Of a stretch of DNA of 48,239 nucleotides, positions 45,202 to 48,239 are shown piece by piece. A program made the translations under genes and the position numbers. Under the pieces are notes generated by a model, which was not told where the DNA came from, ran no database searches, and worked only from the letters and a program-made list of their open reading frames with translations. The stretch comes from JADHUC01 sp964617665 (lineage in GTDB: Bacteria > Planctomycetota > Planctomycetia > Pirellulales > Pirellulaceae): contig CAZUAH010000036.1 in the NCBI GenBank assembly GCA_964617665.1, positions 1-48,239 of the forward strand, given 5' to 3'. Every line of letters starts with the position of its first letter. Positions within the stretch are counted from its first letter, which is position 1.

Positions 45202-45232
45202 GAGCCCCCAGACCAAAACCAACTGGGGGCTC
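45202..45232. terminator. strong stem-loop between convergent genes
   Basis: GAGCCCCCAG (45202-45211) and CTGGGGGCTC (45223-45232) form a perfect 10-bp stem with an 11-base loop, placed between the ends of the two converging TPR genes. There is no U-run, so it may be a bidirectional RNA end or a repeat. A partial second copy of the arm (GCTCGCCCCCAG) follows directly. Confidence 0.5.
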
Positions 45233-45279
45233 GCTGGCGCTCGCCCCCAGGCACCCAGCGCACCGAACACTTCTTCCGC

Positions 45280-45918
45280 TTACCGATGCCATTTGCGCTG
45301 CAGAAGGTGTATCTTCGCGACGTCGTGCATGTAGTGGTCCTGCAGTTTCGCCGCTGCTGCCTTTCGCATGTGGCTGCGCGCTTTGTCCGCTTCGCCGGCT
45401 GCCTCGTAGTAGAGGCCCAAGTAGAGATGCGAGTACATCCGGGCGCGCTCAGTACCGACCGTTTCCGCCGCCTCGATCACGGCATCCTTCGAGCCGCGAC
45501 CGGCGTAGAACCGGTACACTTCTGACATGGGGACGCGCGTGTCGCGGGTGGTGTCGATCTTGATGAGCGATTCTCTTGCCGCCTCGACTCCGTCGGTTCG
45601 TGCCACACAAATGAAATGCCATGTGGCGTTTTCCACGTCGTGAGGGTTCACTGTTTTGTGGGATTCAAATTGCAGCCGGCCCTTCTGGAATTCACCCGCG
45701 TAGTAGAGGCTGATTCCACGCTGCCACAAATGCGGCGCGACTCGCGGTTCGAGTTTTGCTGCTCGGTCAAAGTCCTGGATCGACTCCGCAATCTTGTTCT
45801 CACGAAATCGCTGCATGCCGCGCGACACAAACTCGGACGCGGTTTCTGGTAGATCAGCGGCAGAGGCCGCAGTTGCCATGCAGAGAAGAACCCCTTGCGT
45901 CATGCATCTTATCGCCAC
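45280..45918 (-). CDS. exported small TPR protein
   Basis: 212 residues from GTG 45918, which has a perfect GGAGGTGA upstream and gives a signal peptide (VAIRCMTQGVLLCMATAASA). The frame is open to 46068 but that stretch has no signal and no ribosome site. TPR-like helices follow (GMQRFRENKIAESIQDFDRAAKLEPRVAPH, GISLYYAGEFQKGRLQFE, YLGLYYEAAGEADKARSHM). Homologues in planctomycetes and gammaproteobacteria are tetratricopeptide proteins of unknown job. It converges on the TPR gene at 43639. Confidence 0.8.
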   Translation of the reverse strand: MAIRCMTQGVLLCMATAASAADLPETASEFVSRGMQRFRENKIAESIQDFDRAAKLEPRVAPHLWQRGISLYYAGEFQKGRLQFESHKTVNPHDVENATWHFICVARTDGVEAARESLIKIDTTRDTRVPMSEVYRFYAGRGSKDAVIEAAETVGTERARMYSHLYLGLYYEAAGEADKARSHMRKAAAAKLQDHYMHDVAKIHLLQRKWHR

Positions 45919-46212
45919 TGATTCACCTCCATCTGTGCCAAGTCTAGCAGACAGCACCCCCTTATTACTACTGGAAGTGGTGTGCAAGCCGGACTTGCGG
46001 ACTGGATTAGTTTTTGATCGCTTGGTACACTGTATGCACGTTGGTTTATCCAAACAAAACAGGCCCACCTAGCCGGTGAAGCGAGCCTCTACCCCTCGGC
46101 TACGCTTCCCCTCTTCTTCCCGTCGTCGTTAGGCCGCGAAGGAGGCGACGAGGATGAACAACGGAGATCGTCTCCGCAATACCTCACGAGTGTAGATATC
46201 CAGGTTTCAAAC
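45919..46212. other. divergent intergenic region without recognised element
   Basis: About 295 bases between the small TPR gene and the DUF1549 gene. I found no tRNA, hairpin or clear promoter pair. Confidence 0.35.
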
Positions 46213-47931
46213 ATGCACAAAGCTCTGTTTTCCATGATTGTGTTGCTGGCAACTGTAGCCAGCGCGGCTGAAGAACAAGCCGTTTCTCTATATGAGAGTT
46301 CTGCAAAGCCAAAACCTCAAGGCAAAATCGACGAGTTGGTTTTCGCCAAGTTGTCGTCGTTAGGCATCAAACCCGTCCTCTGCTCGGACGCGGTGTTCGT
46401 CCGTCGCGCCTATCTGGATCTGACTGGCACGATTCCCACCGCTGAGGAAGCCAAGACGTTTATCGAAGTTAAGGCCCCGGACAAGCGCATTGCCCTGATT
46501 GACCGCCTTCTGGAGACACCCGAGCATGCGGATTACTGGTCGATGAAATGGGGCGACATCCTTCGGATCAAGGCCGAGTTCCCCGTCAATTTGTGGCCCA
46601 ACGCGGCACAAGCGTATCACCGCTGGATCCATGCGTCCATCGTCCAGAACAAGCCGTACGACCAGTTCGCCCGTGAATTGCTCACTTCCAGCGGAAGCAA
46701 TTTCCGCGTTGGCCCGGTCAACTTCTATCGCGCGATCCAGGACAAGACTCCGGAAGGGATCGCCAATATCGTGGCTTTGACCTTCATGGGATCGCGGGGC
46801 GACTTTTGGCCGGAGGGTCGTTTGGAGGGTATGTCGGCCTTCTTCTCACAGGTTGGCTTCAAGCCGACCAGCGAATGGAAGGAGGAGACTGTTTTCTGGG
46901 ATCCTCTCAAATCCAGCGCCGCGCCCACCAGTGTGGCTCCGGGCAAGGACGCCGTCGCCAAGTCCGTAGAAGCGACCAACGAAGTGCCCAAGGTGCCGGC
47001 CGATCCGCCGAAGAAACCAGCCGCGAAGTCGAAGGATGCGACCGAGGCGCCGGCGGAACCGGTCGAGGAGCCGGCCAACACTCCGCCACCCAAGCCTGTC
47101 TTTCCAGATGGAACCAAGACCAAGTTGCCTCCGGAACAAGATCCCCGGAAGGTTTTTGCCGATTGGCTGATACAACCGGACAACCCTTGGTTTACCAAGG
47201 CCATCGTGAACCGCACCTGGTCGTGGGTAATGGGGCGCGGCATTATTCACGAGGCGGACGATATCCGCGACGACAATCCTCCGAGTAATCCCGAACTGCT
47301 GGCCTATTTGAAGAAGGAGTTGATCTCCAGCGGCTACGATCTGAAGCATCTCAAACGTTTGATGTTTACGTCGACCACGTACCAGTTCTCGTCCATGCCG
47401 CGCTTCGACACGCCAGAGGCCAAGGCCAATTTCGCCAGCTACCCGCTGCGACGATTAGAAGCCGAGGTACTGATCGACGCGGTGAACAAGATCACCGGCA
47501 CAACGGATCTTTACACCAGCCCAATCCCGGAGCCTTTCACCTACATTCCCAAAGATATGCCCGCCGTGGCGGTGGCCGATGGCAGCATTACCAGTTCGTT
47601 CCTGACGTTATTCGGTCGATCGGCACGGGCTACGGGGATGGAAAACGAACGTGTTAACGAGATGGCACCACCTCAGTGGATGCATATGCTGAATTCGGGA
47701 CACATCCAGGCCAAACTTCAATCAGGTCCCGGACTAAGGGCGATCGCCACCGGCACACCGAATGAAATATTGGAGAAGCTGTACCTGACGATCCTGTCAC
47801 GATTTCCCACGGACGAAGAGTTGAAGACCGTCGCCGAGTTCACCAAGTCTGGGGCGATAGACAGGCGTTATATTCGGATGGACGTAGCGTGGTCGCTGAT
47901 CAACAGCACCGAGTTTCTTCACAGGCATTGA
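46213..47931 (+). CDS. exported DUF1549/DUF1553 planctomycete protein
   Basis: 572 residues with signal peptide MHKALFSMIVLLATVASA. DUF1549 (about 35-235) opens with KIDELVFAKLSSLGIKPV and VRRAYLDLTGTIPTAEEAK; the typical YDQFARELLTSSGSNFR block follows. A low-complexity Ala/Pro/Lys/Glu linker (about 236-309) separates it from DUF1553 (about 310-570, DPRKVFADWLIQPDNPWFTKAIVNR, GYDLKHLKRLMFTSTTYQ, RRLEAEVLIDAVNKITG). No haem CxxCH or extra N-terminal domain is present, so it is a short version of the family. The DUF1501 gene follows 79 bases later, the standard planctomycete pair, whose function is unknown. Confidence 0.93.
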   Translation: MHKALFSMIVLLATVASAAEEQAVSLYESSAKPKPQGKIDELVFAKLSSLGIKPVLCSDAVFVRRAYLDLTGTIPTAEEAKTFIEVKAPDKRIALIDRLLETPEHADYWSMKWGDILRIKAEFPVNLWPNAAQAYHRWIHASIVQNKPYDQFARELLTSSGSNFRVGPVNFYRAIQDKTPEGIANIVALTFMGSRGDFWPEGRLEGMSAFFSQVGFKPTSEWKEETVFWDPLKSSAAPTSVAPGKDAVAKSVEATNEVPKVPADPPKKPAAKSKDATEAPAEPVEEPANTPPPKPVFPDGTKTKLPPEQDPRKVFADWLIQPDNPWFTKAIVNRTWSWVMGRGIIHEADDIRDDNPPSNPELLAYLKKELISSGYDLKHLKRLMFTSTTYQFSSMPRFDTPEAKANFASYPLRRLEAEVLIDAVNKITGTTDLYTSPIPEPFTYIPKDMPAVAVADGSITSSFLTLFGRSARATGMENERVNEMAPPQWMHMLNSGHIQAKLQSGPGLRAIATGTPNEILEKLYLTILSRFPTDEELKTVAEFTKSGAIDRRYIRMDVAWSLINSTEFLHRH

Positions 47932-48010
47932 TTTCTGCGTAATTCGTCGAAGACAATACCAAGATACTGGCTCTTTTTCTTTCGGATAATGCGGAAAGGA
48001 AACTGAAAAC

Positions 48011-48239
48011 ATGAGCACAAATCACAGTTCAGTCAAAGTGACGGGGATCTCCCGACGCGAGGCGATGCGTCGCGGCATCTGTGGTACGGCAGGTGTGTTG
48101 GCGGCCGGTTCACTTGGCACCAACGCGTTGGCAGCCCCTAAGAAGCCGGAGGCCAAGGCCAAATCGGTCATTCAGATCTTCCTGTGGGGCGGCATGTCGC
48201 ACAACGACACGTGGGACCCGAAACCGGAAGCGGGCGAAG
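48011..48239 (+). CDS. DUF1501 protein with twin-arginine signal (3' end outside window)
   Basis: Only the first 76 residues are in the window. GGAAAGGAAA precedes ATG 48011. The N-terminus (ISRREAMRRGICGTAGVLAAGSL) is a Tat-type signal, followed by AKSVIQIFLWGGMSHNDTWDPKP, the conserved start of DUF1501 (sulfatase-like alkaline phosphatase superfamily fold). It is paired with the DUF1549/DUF1553 gene upstream. Confidence 0.9.
   Translation, partial: MSTNHSSVKVTGISRREAMRRGICGTAGVLAAGSLGTNALAAPKKPEAKAKSVIQIFLWGGMSHNDTWDPKPEAGE

Overview
The window looks like part of a planctomycete chromosome, most likely from the Pirellulales or a relative. The evidence is a DUF1549/DUF1553 gene followed by a Tat-type DUF1501 gene (46213-48239), an SHD1 (SLA1 homology) domain protein (25026-26738), many secreted sialidase-fold and carbohydrate-active proteins, TPR proteins, an ECF sigma factor, and gaps full of short perfect palindromes and decayed RAYT-type transposase genes. 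This is inferred from protein families, not from a phylogenetic search.

Region by region. 1-3700: the start of a Tat-exported sialidase-like protein running off the left edge, an M48 membrane metalloprotease with an EF-hand, a small unknown protein and a ferritin. 3812-7127 (minus): an apparent operon of a GAF sigma-54 activator, an overlapping ECF sigma factor, a CMD/AhpD-like protein with CxxC, and a conserved cysteine protein. 7348-12622 (plus, divergent from it): an unknown 94-residue protein, csrA, an RND membrane-fusion protein and an RND permease. A near-consensus sigma-54 promoter (7285-7299) and two phased 12-bp repeats (7202-7235) lie between the divergent units and suggest that the activator drives the efflux operon.

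12884-19945 (minus): an exported alpha/beta hydrolase, a GH127-type protein and a GH36-type protein, probably one transcript for breakdown of a galactose- and arabinose-containing glycan. 20168-31239: two sialidase-fold proteins, a SUMF1-fold protein without the FGE cysteines, a MepA-like peptidase, the SHD1/HEAT protein and a secreted FAD oxidoreductase with a golvesin-like domain. Palindrome-rich gaps separate several of these.

31240-35290 is a decay zone. It holds REP-like hairpins, a RAYT remnant, an intact XRE-ImmA/IrrE plus PIN pair, a 263-bp RAYT-derived element with perfect 22-bp inverted ends, an IS110 5' remnant behind a set of hairpins, a lysA gene that has lost its middle, and a nested inverted-repeat element. 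35291-48239: a secreted discoidin/TolB-like/c-type haem protein resembling the hydrazine synthase alpha family, a DUF4062-STAND-TPR ATPase interrupted by a one-base shift, a sialidase-LamG protein, two convergent TPR proteins with a strong hairpin between them, and the DUF1549/DUF1501 pair.

The strongest candidates for new biology are the sigma-54/ECF/CsrA-wired efflux locus (3812-12622), the DUF4062-STAND ATPase with its structured upstream element (38557-41826), and the RAYT-derived inverted-repeat element (33838-34100).
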